The notes under the pieces were generated by a model, which saw nothing but the letters and a program-made list of their open reading frames with translations, did not search any database and was not told where the DNA came from. From positions 1-12,767 of the forward strand of contig NZ_CALEVF010000389.1 in the NCBI RefSeq assembly GCF_937920395.1: 12,767 nt of DNA, read 5' to 3'. Shown piece by piece: positions 5,681-12,767 of this stretch. Position 1 is the stretch's first letter. Every line of letters starts with the position of its first letter. This stretch comes from an uncultured Clostridium sp. GTDB taxonomy: Bacteria > Bacillota > Clostridia > Clostridiales > Clostridiaceae. A program made the position numbers and the translations under genes.

Positions 5681-8485
5681 ATGGATGAAAAAGAAATTAA
5701 AGTAAGTAGTGAAGAGAAAATTTATAAACTACCGGTTGATAAGGTCTATGAGGCTTTAGGGACAAATTGTCAGGGGCTAACACAAGAAAAAGCAGAAGAG
5801 TATCAGAAAAAACAAGGTAAAAATGTTATTGAGGGTAAAAAGAAAAAATCATCATTACTTATATTTTTCAGTAATTTTACCCATTTAATGGCTATTTTAT
5901 TATGGGTCGGAGGTGCTGTAGCTTTTTTCGCAGGTATGCCTCAATTAGGAATTGCTATTTGGTTAGTTAACGTTATTAATGGTGTTTTTAGTTTTTGGCA
6001 AGAACATCGTGCGAGTAAGGCAACCGATGCATTAAGGAATATGTTGTCTTCTTATTCACACGTTATTCGTAGTGGTAAAGAACAAAAGATATTAGCTGAA
6101 GATTTGGTTATTGGCGACATAATTTTATTAGAAGAGGGTGATAAGATTTCTGCAGATGCCCGCTTGATTGAGTGTAGTGATTTACAAGTTAATCAATCAA
6201 CACTCACTGGTGAATCCAATCCAGTCCGCAAGACAAAGGATGCTGTATTAAAAGATGATATGACACGGGCTGAGATACCTAATTTAATTTTTGCAGGTAC
6301 AAATATTTCGCAAGGTAATGCAAAAGCTATTGTCATGGAAATTGGAATGAGGACTGAATTTGGTAAAATTGCAGACCTAACTCAAAATGTGGAAAAGGAA
6401 GATAGTCCTTTACAAAAAGAAATGGATAGGTTGACGAAACAACTTTCAATTATTGCCATTGGGTTTGGAGTTTTATTTTTTGTTCTTGCATTATTTTTAG
6501 TAGATCAACCAGTTGCGTCTTCATTTATTTTTGCTTTAGGTATGATTGTTGCTTTTATACCTGAGGGTCTACTTCCAACGGTTACTTTGGCACTTGCTAT
6601 GGGTGTACAACGAATGTCTAAACGAAATGCTTTAGTAAAGACACTTTCTTCTGTTGGAACATTAGGTAGCACAACTGTTATATGTACAGATAAAACTGGC
6701 ACATTAACGCAAAATGAAATGACAGTTAGTCATTTATGGTTAGCTGAAAAAGAATTTGAAGTTACGGGTGTTGGATATGGTCCTGAAGGTGATATCTTAG
6801 AAGGCAACAAAAAAGTTAGTGCTAATGACTACAAAGATATGAAAACTTTAGTAACAGGAGCTGCGTTATGTAGCAATGCAAGTCTATTACCACCAAATGA
6901 AAAATCTAGCCGTTATACTGTATTAGGTGATCCGACAGAAGCTTGTTTAGGGGTTGTAGCTGAAAAAGCGGATATTAATATATCAAAACAAGTAAAATTA
7001 ACACCACGGTTAAGAGAATTTCCATTTGAATCGCGCCGCAAAAGAATGACTACTATTCATCAGTTGGAGAAACCTGTTGAAGGGAACAGGCTTATTGCAT
7101 ATGTAAAGGGATCTCCTAAAGAAGTAATGAAATTAAGTGAATCTATCTGTGTAAATGGAGAAGTCCAACCGATGAAAGAAGAAATGCGTAAAAAGATAAT
7201 GGAGGCTAATGATGGATATGCACGTAATGGATTACGTGTCTTATCTGTTGCATATCGTTTGATTGATAAAGATGAGGGCACTCTAATAGATACGAGTGCC
7301 TATACTGCTGGAACTATTGAGCAAGATTTAGTTTTTGTTGGTTTGGTTGTCATGGCTGATCCTCCACGACCAGAAGTAGCGGCTGATGTTAAAAAATGTC
7401 ACCGTGCTGGAATTCGGGTTATTATGATTACTGGAGATTATGGCTTAACAGCTGAAAGTATTGCAAAACATATCGGAATTGTGAAAGGTCCTAATGTACG
7501 CGTAATATCAGGTTTGCAGTTAGAAGAACTATCAGATAATAAGTTAAAGGAATATTTAAAAGATGAAATTATTTTTGCGCGTGTAGCGCCAGAACAAAAA
7601 TTACGAGTTGTATCTAATTTACAAGAAATGGGCGAAATTGTAGCTGTGACAGGTGATGGTGTAAATGATTCACCAGCCCTTAAGAAAGCTGATATCGGGG
7701 TTGCTATGGGCATTTCCGGTACAGACGTAGCAAAAGAAGCAGCAGATATGATTTTGACAGATGATAATTTTGCATCTATTGTTAATGCTATTGAAGAAGG
7801 GCGTGCGGTTTATAGCAATATCCGTAAATTCCTACTTTATATTTTAAATTCAAATATGGCTGAAGCAATTCCTTCTGCGATGTTCTTATTTTCTTTGGGG
7901 GCGATTCCTTTGCCTTTGACGGTTATGCAAATTCTAACCATAGACTTAGGTACTGATATGTTGCCAGCATTGGGATTGGGAACTGAAAAACCTGAAGACG
8001 GAATTATGGACCAACCGCCACGTAACCAAAAGGAACCATTATTAAACAGAAATTTAATTGTTAAAGCATTCTTATGGTATGGATTATTAGGTTCTATTGC
8101 TTCTGGCATCTCTTACTTTTTCGTCAATATGCAAAATGGATGGCCTAAAATTCCACTTGCAGGTGGGATTGATCCAATTTACATCAAAGCAACTGCTATG
8201 ACACTTGCGGCCATCGTATTCAGTCAAATTGGTGCAGTGTTTAATTGCCGTACTGAAAGGCAATCTGTCTTTAAAATTGGATTATTTAGTAATAAACAAG
8301 TGAACTTGGGGGTTATCTTTGAAATTTTCTTGATTGCGGCATTAGTGTACTTACCGCTATTTCAATCTATTTTCCACACAGCAGCACTTGATTTATCAGA
8401 TTTGTTGTTATTATGTGTTTGGCCACCGCTAATCCTTATGATAGAAGAAGCGAGAAAGGCATGGATACGCAGAAAAGATTTTTAA
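5681..8485 (+). CDS. P-type cation-transporting ATPase, P2 class with Na+/K+-ATPase-like ion site
   Basis: A 934-residue ion pump of the cytoplasmic membrane that moves cations using ATP. Order: N-terminal cation-ATPase domain (about 14-80), two membrane helices (66-108), actuator domain with TGES (176-179), helices 3-4 (253-308) with PEGLLP (294-299), phosphorylation site DKTGT (Asp337), nucleotide domain with DPTE (417-420) and KGSP (476-479), hinge motifs ITGD (583-586) and TGDGVND (657-663), then six C-terminal helices. Helix 5 has NSNMAE (723-728) and helix 6 has IDLGTDM (754-760). These match Na+/K+-ATPase alpha Asn776, Glu779, Asp804 and Asp808 better than the Ca2+ pump motif (NLVTDG), so Na+ or Na+/K+ transport is more likely than Ca2+. 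This is inferred, not proven. Length is normal, and GAGAGGGG lies 9 bases before the ATG. Arginine codons are 26 CGN of 36, unlike the neighbours, which suggests transfer. It appears monocistronic. Confidence 0.93.
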   Translation: MDEKEIKVSSEEKIYKLPVDKVYEALGTNCQGLTQEKAEEYQKKQGKNVIEGKKKKSSLLIFFSNFTHLMAILLWVGGAVAFFAGMPQLGIAIWLVNVINGVFSFWQEHRASKATDALRNMLSSYSHVIRSGKEQKILAEDLVIGDIILLEEGDKISADARLIECSDLQVNQSTLTGESNPVRKTKDAVLKDDMTRAEIPNLIFAGTNISQGNAKAIVMEIGMRTEFGKIADLTQNVEKEDSPLQKEMDRLTKQLSIIAIGFGVLFFVLALFLVDQPVASSFIFALGMIVAFIPEGLLPTVTLALAMGVQRMSKRNALVKTLSSVGTLGSTTVICTDKTGTLTQNEMTVSHLWLAEKEFEVTGVGYGPEGDILEGNKKVSANDYKDMKTLVTGAALCSNASLLPPNEKSSRYTVLGDPTEACLGVVAEKADINISKQVKLTPRLREFPFESRRKRMTTIHQLEKPVEGNRLIAYVKGSPKEVMKLSESICVNGEVQPMKEEMRKKIMEANDGYARNGLRVLSVAYRLIDKDEGTLIDTSAYTAGTIEQDLVFVGLVVMADPPRPEVAADVKKCHRAGIRVIMITGDYGLTAESIAKHIGIVKGPNVRVISGLQLEELSDNKLKEYLKDEIIFARVAPEQKLRVVSNLQEMGEIVAVTGDGVNDSPALKKADIGVAMGISGTDVAKEAADMILTDDNFASIVNAIEEGRAVYSNIRKFLLYILNSNMAEAIPSAMFLFSLGAIPLPLTVMQILTIDLGTDMLPALGLGTEKPEDGIMDQPPRNQKEPLLNRNLIVKAFLWYGLLGSIASGISYFFVNMQNGWPKIPLAGGIDPIYIKATAMTLAAIVFSQIGAVFNCRTERQSVFKIGLFSNKQVNLGVIFEIFLIAALVYLPLFQSIFHTAALDLSDLLLLCVWPPLILMIEEARKAWIRRKDF

Positions 8486-8549
8486 AATCATTGTAAAAAA
8501 TATGGGTGGGAGGAAATAAAAATTGTATATTACACCAACAGAGATTTGC

Positions 8550-8599
8550 CTCCACCACTAAAACCCACGACTGATTAATTAGTCGTGGGTTTTCTAATG
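8550..8599 (+). repeat. 50-base palindromic element, copy 1
   Basis: This unit matches 11316-11365 at 45 of 50 positions in the same orientation. It consists of CTCCACCACTAA, a palindrome around ATTAATTAGTCG, and a TTTTCT-ATG tail. The two copies bracket the Rieske/cyclase-like gene pair. This copy follows the ATPase gene by 64 bases. Confidence 0.75.
8560..8594 (+). terminator. Terminator after the P-type ATPase gene
   Basis: A perfect 13-base stem, AAAACCCACGACT (8560-8572) with AGTCGTGGGTTTT (8581-8593), has an 8-base loop (GATTAATT) and ends in T4. The A4 on the other side could allow weaker termination in reverse. It lies inside repeat copy 1. A second possible hairpin just upstream pairs GGTGGGAGG (8505-8513) with CCTCCACC (8549-8556), with one bulged base. 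Confidence 0.85.
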
Positions 8600-8620
8600 C
8601 CTAAATATATAATTTATAAT
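8592..8620 (+). promoter_or_regulatory. Possible promoter of the Rieske flavoprotein gene
   Basis: TATAAT (8615-8620) is a perfect -10, with a poor -35 (TTCTAA, 8592-8597) at 17 bases that lies in the tail of the terminator. The surrounding DNA is nearly all A and T, so chance matches are likely. The leader would be about 65 bases. Confidence 0.3.
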
Positions 8621-8689
8621 ATACATATTATTGGATATATAAACACAAAATACATATGTCTAATTATGTTAATGAAAGGGAGCAAATTT

Positions 8690-10255
8690 ATGAATGAAAT
8701 AGATAATATGTGTATTAACAATATTTTAACACCAAAATCTTATTGGCTTGATTCAACTTATGAGACAAATTATCCAACCTTAGAAAAAGATATAAAGGTT
8801 GATATAGTAATAATAGGAGGAGGTATCACGGGAATTACAACGGCTCTACTTTTAAAAGAAGAAGGTTATAAAGTTGCATTAATTGAAGCTGATAAGATAG
8901 TACAGGGAACTACGGGACACTCTACGGCGTATATTACTTCACAACATGAGATAATATATAGTAATTTAATTAAAACTATGGGGATTGGAAAAGCTAAGCA
9001 GTATGCAGATGCTAATGAAGGGGCCATAGATTTTATAGAAGATATGGTCAAAAAATATAATATTGATTGTGATTTTTGCAGGTTGCCTGCATATATATAT
9101 GCGACAGATGAAAAGTATATAGACAATATTATTGAAGAAGCAGCATCAGCTAAAAGCCTGGGAATAAATGCAAAATATATTAAAAATCTAGATCTTCCAT
9201 TTAAAGTAAAGGGTGCATTATGTTTTGAAAACCAAGCCCAATTTCATCCTAGAAAGTACCTCCTTAAAATTGCGGAAAACATTTCTGGTAATGGCAGTCA
9301 AATATACGAACATACAAGAGCTGTAGACATAGAACATGATAAATTATATACTGTAACTACAGATACAGGATTTAAAGTAATAGCTCAAAAAGTTGTTTTG
9401 GCTTCACATTTTCCTTTTTATGATGGTTTGGGGTTATACTTTTCAAGGCTTCGCCCACAAAGGTCATATGTAATATCTGCAATAATAAAGGATAAATTGC
9501 CAATGGGAACATTTGTAGATGCGGGAGAAGCAGGTTGGTATTTTAGATTACAAAATTATAAGGATAGTCAGATGATAATTATTGGTGGTCAAGACCATAA
9601 AACTGCTCACGGAGGGGACATGATTAAACACTATGTTAATTTAGTAAATTATGCTAAAAAGAACTTTGATGTTGAAAAGTTTCTGTATAGATGGTCAACT
9701 CAGGATTATATAACATTAGATGGTGTGCCATATGTAGGTAATCTTACTTCAACATCTGAAAATATTTATGTTGCTACTGGTTATGGTGAATGGGGTATGA
9801 CAAATGGAACAGCAGCTGCAGGTATACTAAGGGATATTATAGTTAAAAATGAAAGCCCTTATCAAGAGGTATATAATCCATCACGTAAAATTATAACTGA
9901 TGGAATAAAAAACTTTGTTAAGGAAAATTACGATGTTGCAAAGCAATTAATAAAGGGAAAACTTCAAGTTGGACAATATAATTTTAATTTGAAAAATGAT
10001 GAGGGAAAAATAGTAGAGATTGATGCAGAAAGATATGGTGCATATAGAGATGAAAATGGAGAATTACATATAGTTGATATTACATGTACACATTTAGGGT
10101 GTGAACTGAAATGGAATAGTGCAGAAAAATCTTGGGATTGCCCTTGTCATGGATCGAGGTTCACTTTTGAAGGGGATATTATAGAAGGGCCAGCTGTTCT
10201 TAGGTTAAATCATTACAAAGAAAGTGATAATACAATTGACCCAAATATAATTTGA
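8690..10255 (+). CDS. FAD-dependent oxidoreductase (DAO family) fused to a Rieske [2Fe-2S] domain, YhfW-like
   Basis: A 521-residue fusion resembling Bacillus subtilis YhfW; the substrate is unknown. The N-terminal flavin domain (about 36-390) has the dinucleotide motif IIGGGITGI (41-49), an acidic residue after the second strand (LIEAD, 64-68), and a TTGHSTA segment (74-80) typical of DAO-family proteins. The C-terminal FAD-contact stretch is VATGYGEWGMTNGTAAA (361-377). The Rieske domain (about 425-510) has CTHLGC (466-471) and CPCHGS (484-489). Cluster ligands are Cys466, His468, Cys484 and His487, and Cys471 and Cys486 can form the stabilising disulfide seen in high-potential Rieske proteins. 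No signal peptide is seen, so it should be cytoplasmic. The frame stays open upstream to a GTG inside the terminator at 8585, but AAAGGGAG 7 bases before the ATG at 8690 sets the start. The next gene begins 67 bases downstream with no terminator between, so the two are probably co-transcribed. Confidence 0.92.
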   Translation: MNEIDNMCINNILTPKSYWLDSTYETNYPTLEKDIKVDIVIIGGGITGITTALLLKEEGYKVALIEADKIVQGTTGHSTAYITSQHEIIYSNLIKTMGIGKAKQYADANEGAIDFIEDMVKKYNIDCDFCRLPAYIYATDEKYIDNIIEEAASAKSLGINAKYIKNLDLPFKVKGALCFENQAQFHPRKYLLKIAENISGNGSQIYEHTRAVDIEHDKLYTVTTDTGFKVIAQKVVLASHFPFYDGLGLYFSRLRPQRSYVISAIIKDKLPMGTFVDAGEAGWYFRLQNYKDSQMIIIGGQDHKTAHGGDMIKHYVNLVNYAKKNFDVEKFLYRWSTQDYITLDGVPYVGNLTSTSENIYVATGYGEWGMTNGTAAAGILRDIIVKNESPYQEVYNPSRKIITDGIKNFVKENYDVAKQLIKGKLQVGQYNFNLKNDEGKIVEIDAERYGAYRDENGELHIVDITCTHLGCELKWNSAEKSWDCPCHGSRFTFEGDIIEGPAVLRLNHYKESDNTIDPNII

Positions 10256-10281
10256 CAAATATAAAAATTAAAGAGTAAAAA
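10252..10281 (+). promoter_or_regulatory. Possible internal promoter at the end of the Rieske gene
   Basis: A perfect TTGACA (10252-10257) overlaps the TGA stop codon and is followed at 18 bases by TAAAAA (10276-10281, 4 of 6). It could add extra transcription of the cyclase-like gene. The -10 is weak and the DNA is AT-rich. Confidence 0.35.
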
Positions 10282-10322
10282 TTATACAAAATTTATTTGA
10301 TATAGAGAAGGATGTGATAGAT

Positions 10323-11294
10323 ATGTGGTTAAATAAAATTATACATCCTCTATTGTTTCAAGGAGATAATAAAAGTAAAGGATATTTCGAAGGATGGTAC
10401 TATAAACAAGTTTCAAAGGATGAGAAAAAAGTTATAAGTTTAATACCGGGTATTAGCTTATTTAATAATGATGTTCATTGTTTCATTCAGTATATATTTG
10501 TAAGCTTAGATGATAATAACAGGAAAACTATAAAAACCGGATATGTTAAATATCCGCTCAAAGATTTTAAAGTTAACAATAGTCCATTTATGTTGCAGAT
10601 AGGAGATAATATTTTCTCGAAGTCAATGATAATGATTAATATATTAGATAACGGTTTACATATAGAAGGAACATTAAGGTTAGGTTCATTCACTCCTATT
10701 AAAAGTTCTATTTTAAGCCCAAACATAATGGGGTATTTTGCATATATACCTAAAATGGAATGTTATCATGGAATTGTTAGCATGAATCATATGGTTAATG
10801 GAGTAATTAGGATTAATGATGTAGATATAGATTTTAACAATGGGAAAGGATATGTTGAAAAAGATTGGGGAACTTCTTTTCCAAAAAAATATATTTGGAT
10901 TCAATGCAACAATTTTAAAAATGAAAATACCAGTATCTTTTGTTCTATAGCTGATATACCTTTTATGAGGAAAAACTTTTTAGGATATATAAGTAACTTG
11001 GTTATTGATGGAAGGGAATATAGGTTTGCTACTTATAATAATAGTAAATTAAAAATCGAAAGTATAACTAATGTAGAGATATCAATACTATTAGAAAATA
11101 GTAAAGAAAAACTTAGAATAAAAGCAAAGCTAAAAGAAGTCGGAGAATTAATTGCTCCCGAGAAAGGAAAAATGAAAAGAAAAATAAAAGAGGAAGTTTT
11201 AGGAGAAGTAAAAATTTATTTATATAATAAACAAGATAAAATTATTTATGAAGATACTTGTTGCATGGCGGGTATTGAAATTGTTGGATTTTAA
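10323..11294 (+). CDS. Tocopherol-cyclase-family protein (VTE1-like)
   Basis: A 323-residue protein of the tocopherol cyclase family. The plant and cyanobacterial members close the chromanol ring of vitamin E, but most bacterial members have no known reaction. Diagnostic stretches are GYFEGWYYK (20-28) near the N-terminus and GKGYVEKDWGTSFP (174-187) followed by WIQCNNF (192-198). The C-terminal half is rich in beta strands with a Lys/Glu-rich segment (about 259-295). No signal peptide or membrane helix is seen. Tocopherol synthesis is not expected in clostridia, so the substrate is more likely another lipid, quinone-like or isoprenoid compound; this is inference. The frame opens at GTG 10314, but the AAGGATGTGAT ribosome site (10 of 11 to the 16S complement) runs over that GTG and suits the ATG at 10323. 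It lies just downstream of the Rieske flavoprotein gene and probably shares its transcript. Confidence 0.85.
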   Translation: MWLNKIIHPLLFQGDNKSKGYFEGWYYKQVSKDEKKVISLIPGISLFNNDVHCFIQYIFVSLDDNNRKTIKTGYVKYPLKDFKVNNSPFMLQIGDNIFSKSMIMINILDNGLHIEGTLRLGSFTPIKSSILSPNIMGYFAYIPKMECYHGIVSMNHMVNGVIRINDVDIDFNNGKGYVEKDWGTSFPKKYIWIQCNNFKNENTSIFCSIADIPFMRKNFLGYISNLVIDGREYRFATYNNSKLKIESITNVEISILLENSKEKLRIKAKLKEVGELIAPEKGKMKRKIKEEVLGEVKIYLYNKQDKIIYEDTCCMAGIEIVGF

Positions 11295-11315
11295 TTTGTT
11301 ATTTATAATGGTAGT

Positions 11316-11365
11316 CTCCACCACTAAGACCCCCGACTAATTAATTAGTCGAGGGTTTTCTTATG
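11316..11365 (+). terminator. Palindromic element copy 2 and terminator after the cyclase-like gene
   Basis: This element lies 21 bases after the stop codon. The 18-base perfect palindrome CGACTAATTAATTAGTCG (11334-11351) is flanked by ACCC and GGGT, which extend the stem across one C-A mismatch (11333 with 11352), then TTTTCTT. It matches 8550-8599 at 45 of 50 positions. Two of the differences fall on the paired positions 8567/8586, an A-T pair there and a C-A mismatch here. Confidence 0.75.
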
Positions 11366-11456
11366 TCTTAAGGCATGATAAAATTAAAGAAAGTAAAAGA
11401 TTAATGGAGGTATAAGTAGTAGTATGAATCATATTCAAATAATAAAACATATTAAC

Positions 11457-11492
11457 AAAAAATCCACAACTCTAATTAGTTGTGGATTTTTT
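11457..11492. terminator. Bidirectional terminator between the cyclase-like gene and the permease
   Basis: A perfect 15-base stem, AAAAAATCCACAACT (11457-11471) with AGTTGTGGATTTTTT (11478-11492), has a CTAATT loop and a six-T run on either strand. On the minus strand it lies about 90 bases beyond the stop of the permease gene, as expected for its terminator. Its centre and tail (CTAATTAGT, then TTTTTTATGCTTAA) resemble the two 50-base elements upstream, so it may be a distant member of the same family. The rest of 11366-11583 holds no supported gene. Confidence 0.85.
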
Positions 11493-11583
11493 ATGCTTAA
11501 ATTCTAGTGAAAAAATTATTTTTATGCACTTTATTTGAATATAAGTGAATGCCTTATGGTATTTTTTAATTAGATATTAGTTT

Positions 11584-12767
11584 CTAATTAAGATTTACTT
11601 TCTTTGAAAACAAAGCACCAATTGCCATTATAATTGCAAAGACAATTAGATATGCAACAACTGCTATCTTATGAGAAAAACAAGCAGCTACTATCATGAA
11701 TAGACATCCAGCTAATGAAACAATAGGCATTATGAATCTTTTAAATGAATTTAAATCTTTTTCTTTTTTCATCATCATAATAAAAATAGGAATATATAAT
11801 GCATAAATAGTAACTATAGGTAATTCTGATGAATCAAAACAAAAGAATCCAAACCAAGGTTTTGTTAAGTTAGCACCATAGAAGTATAATAACCATATAG
11901 CACAAAGAAGTAGTCCGAGTATAGATGAATTTGTTGGCATATTAGTCTCATTATCTATTTGTTTAAATATTTTTGGCTTTGGTCCAAGACCCCTTGCTGC
12001 TAATGAATAAATACCACGGGTACATCCGAGCATTAATCCATTTAAAGTTCCAAGGCAAGAAATAATAACAAATACAAATACTATAGTACCACCTGCAGAG
12101 GAAAATACTTTTTGAAATGCCAATTTAGCTCCAGCTTCTCCCCCTTTCATCATAACTTGGTTTGTTACAGCTCCAGCTAGTCCTAAATAGTAAAGAATAT
12201 AAACAATCATAATTATAAAAGTTCCTCCAACAAGAGCAAGTGGAAGATTTTTCTTTGCATCTTTTAGTTCAGCATTAATACTTGTAGCAATAATCCAACC
12301 CTCATATGCAAAGGCTGTTGCAACAACTGCTGTAAATAATGCATTCGCAGTATTTACTTTTTTTACTACTGTTGTAAAATTAATCATAGTCATACCACTG
12401 TGAATACCTACAATTGTCCCAATTATAGCCATTAGAATAAGTGGAATTAGTTTTATAACAGTTGTACTAACTAGAAATTTACCAGATAAAACTGGTGATA
12501 ATGCATTTAAAGCATAGCTACCTATTAAATAAAAACAGGCAATAGTCATACATTCCCCACCTGTAATTGAAAATCCAAATAATACACAGGTATATCTAGC
12601 TGAAACCCATGCTAAAACTGATGTCAATGTTGGATAGTAAATTAGTGCCATAAACCAGCCAACATAATATCCATATTTCTCACCCATTGCAGCTTCTGCA
12701 TAATCTACGATGCCATTTACTTTCTCGTATTTAGTTGCCATTACAGCAAAAGTATAAGCACAAGAAA
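11584..12767 (-). CDS. APC-superfamily amino acid permease, partial (N-terminus beyond the window)
   Basis: An integral membrane transporter of the amino acid-polyamine-organocation superfamily. About 394 codons are visible. The frame stays open to the right edge (an SCAYTFAV stretch precedes the Met at 12741, which is internal), so the real start and first helices, probably 50-90 residues, are missing. About ten hydrophobic segments remain. The motif FAYEGW (nt 12312-12295), followed by INAELKDAKKNLPLAL, matches the helix 6 substrate region and the E-x-x-(D/N)-x-x-(R/K)-x-x-P-x-A pattern that follows it in APC proteins. TRGIYSLAARGLGP is the typical loop before helix 9. It resembles serine/threonine exchanger (SteT/LAT-like) permeases, but the substrate cannot be read from the sequence. 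The neighbour upstream is not visible. Confidence 0.88.
   Translation of the reverse strand, partial: SCAYTFAVMATKYEKVNGIVDYAEAAMGEKYGYYVGWFMALIYYPTLTSVLAWVSARYTCVLFGFSITGGECMTIACFYLIGSYALNALSPVLSGKFLVSTTVIKLIPLILMAIIGTIVGIHSGMTMINFTTVVKKVNTANALFTAVVATAFAYEGWIIATSINAELKDAKKNLPLALVGGTFIIMIVYILYYLGLAGAVTNQVMMKGGEAGAKLAFQKVFSSAGGTIVFVFVIISCLGTLNGLMLGCTRGIYSLAARGLGPKPKIFKQIDNETNMPTNSSILGLLLCAIWLLYFYGANLTKPWFGFFCFDSSELPIVTIYALYIPIFIMMMKKEKDLNSFKRFIMPIVSLAGCLFMIVAACFSHKIAVVAYLIVFAIIMAIGALFSKKVNLN

Noticed and set aside
8523..8561. 12-codon frame from TTG 8523 after GGGAGG
   Set aside because: Too short, rare start codon, and no family; the GGGAGG may be part of a hairpin instead.
8585..8689. 35-codon N-terminal extension of the Rieske flavoprotein starting at GTG 8585
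   Set aside because: The start would lie inside the terminator stem and has no ribosome binding site; AAAGGGAG clearly sets the ATG at 8690.
10314..10322. GTG start for the cyclase-like gene
   Set aside because: The GTG lies within the ribosome binding sequence itself; the ATG at 10323 has proper spacing.
11424..11507. 27-codon frame after TGGAGG near 11405
   Set aside because: The spacing to the ATG is 13 bases and the frame runs straight through a strong terminator stem, so a translated product is unlikely. It may be a relic of gene-start DNA.

Overview
The window looks like chromosomal DNA from a low-GC, strictly or mostly anaerobic Firmicute, most likely Clostridium sensu stricto. The evidence is the very AT-rich intergenic DNA, strong AGGAGG-type ribosome binding sites, mostly AGA/AGG arginine codons, and a gene set typical of clostridia (YitT, DUF1002/YpuA-like, oleate hydratase, DhaS-like TetR, Rieske flavoprotein). 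The genus call is an inference. There is no rRNA, tRNA, CRISPR array, transposase or phage gene.

Layout, left to right. Positions 1-570 hold one small orphan gene (144-374, minus) with its own promoter and terminator. Positions 570-2839 hold an oleate hydratase (ohyA, plus) converging on a DhaS-like TetR regulator (minus), with a shared hairpin between them and palindromes upstream of the regulator. Positions 2964-4940 hold a YitT-family membrane protein (minus) divergent from a secreted DUF1002 protein (plus). Positions 4989-5257 hold the remains of a DedA-family membrane protein gene: two fragments in different frames with the middle missing, closed by a long hairpin. Positions 5681-8485 encode a large P-type ATPase whose membrane motifs match the Na+/K+-ATPase subgroup and whose arginine codons differ sharply from its neighbours. 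Positions 8690-11294 are a two-gene unit: a flavin oxidoreductase fused to a Rieske iron-sulfur domain, followed by a tocopherol-cyclase-family protein. An APC amino-acid permease (minus) runs off the right edge.

How the genes may work together. ohyA and the TetR gene look like a fatty-acid-response pair. The Rieske flavoprotein and tocopherol-cyclase-like gene look co-transcribed and could act on a shared redox-active or isoprenoid substrate; no pathway can be named from the sequence. The other genes look like independent single-gene units.

The most unusual features are: (a) a family of palindromic terminator-like elements with a conserved tail, two copies of which (45 of 50 bases identical) bracket the Rieske/tocopherol-cyclase pair; (b) that pair itself, in an apparent anaerobe; (c) Met in place of the usual active-site Glu in the oleate hydratase; and (d) the animal-like IDLGTDM ion-site motif of the ATPase. 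I found no convincing evidence of a wholly new defence or mobile system. Three starts were revised from the longest open frame on ribosome-binding-site evidence: YitT at 3830, the Rieske protein at 8690 and the cyclase-like protein at 10323.
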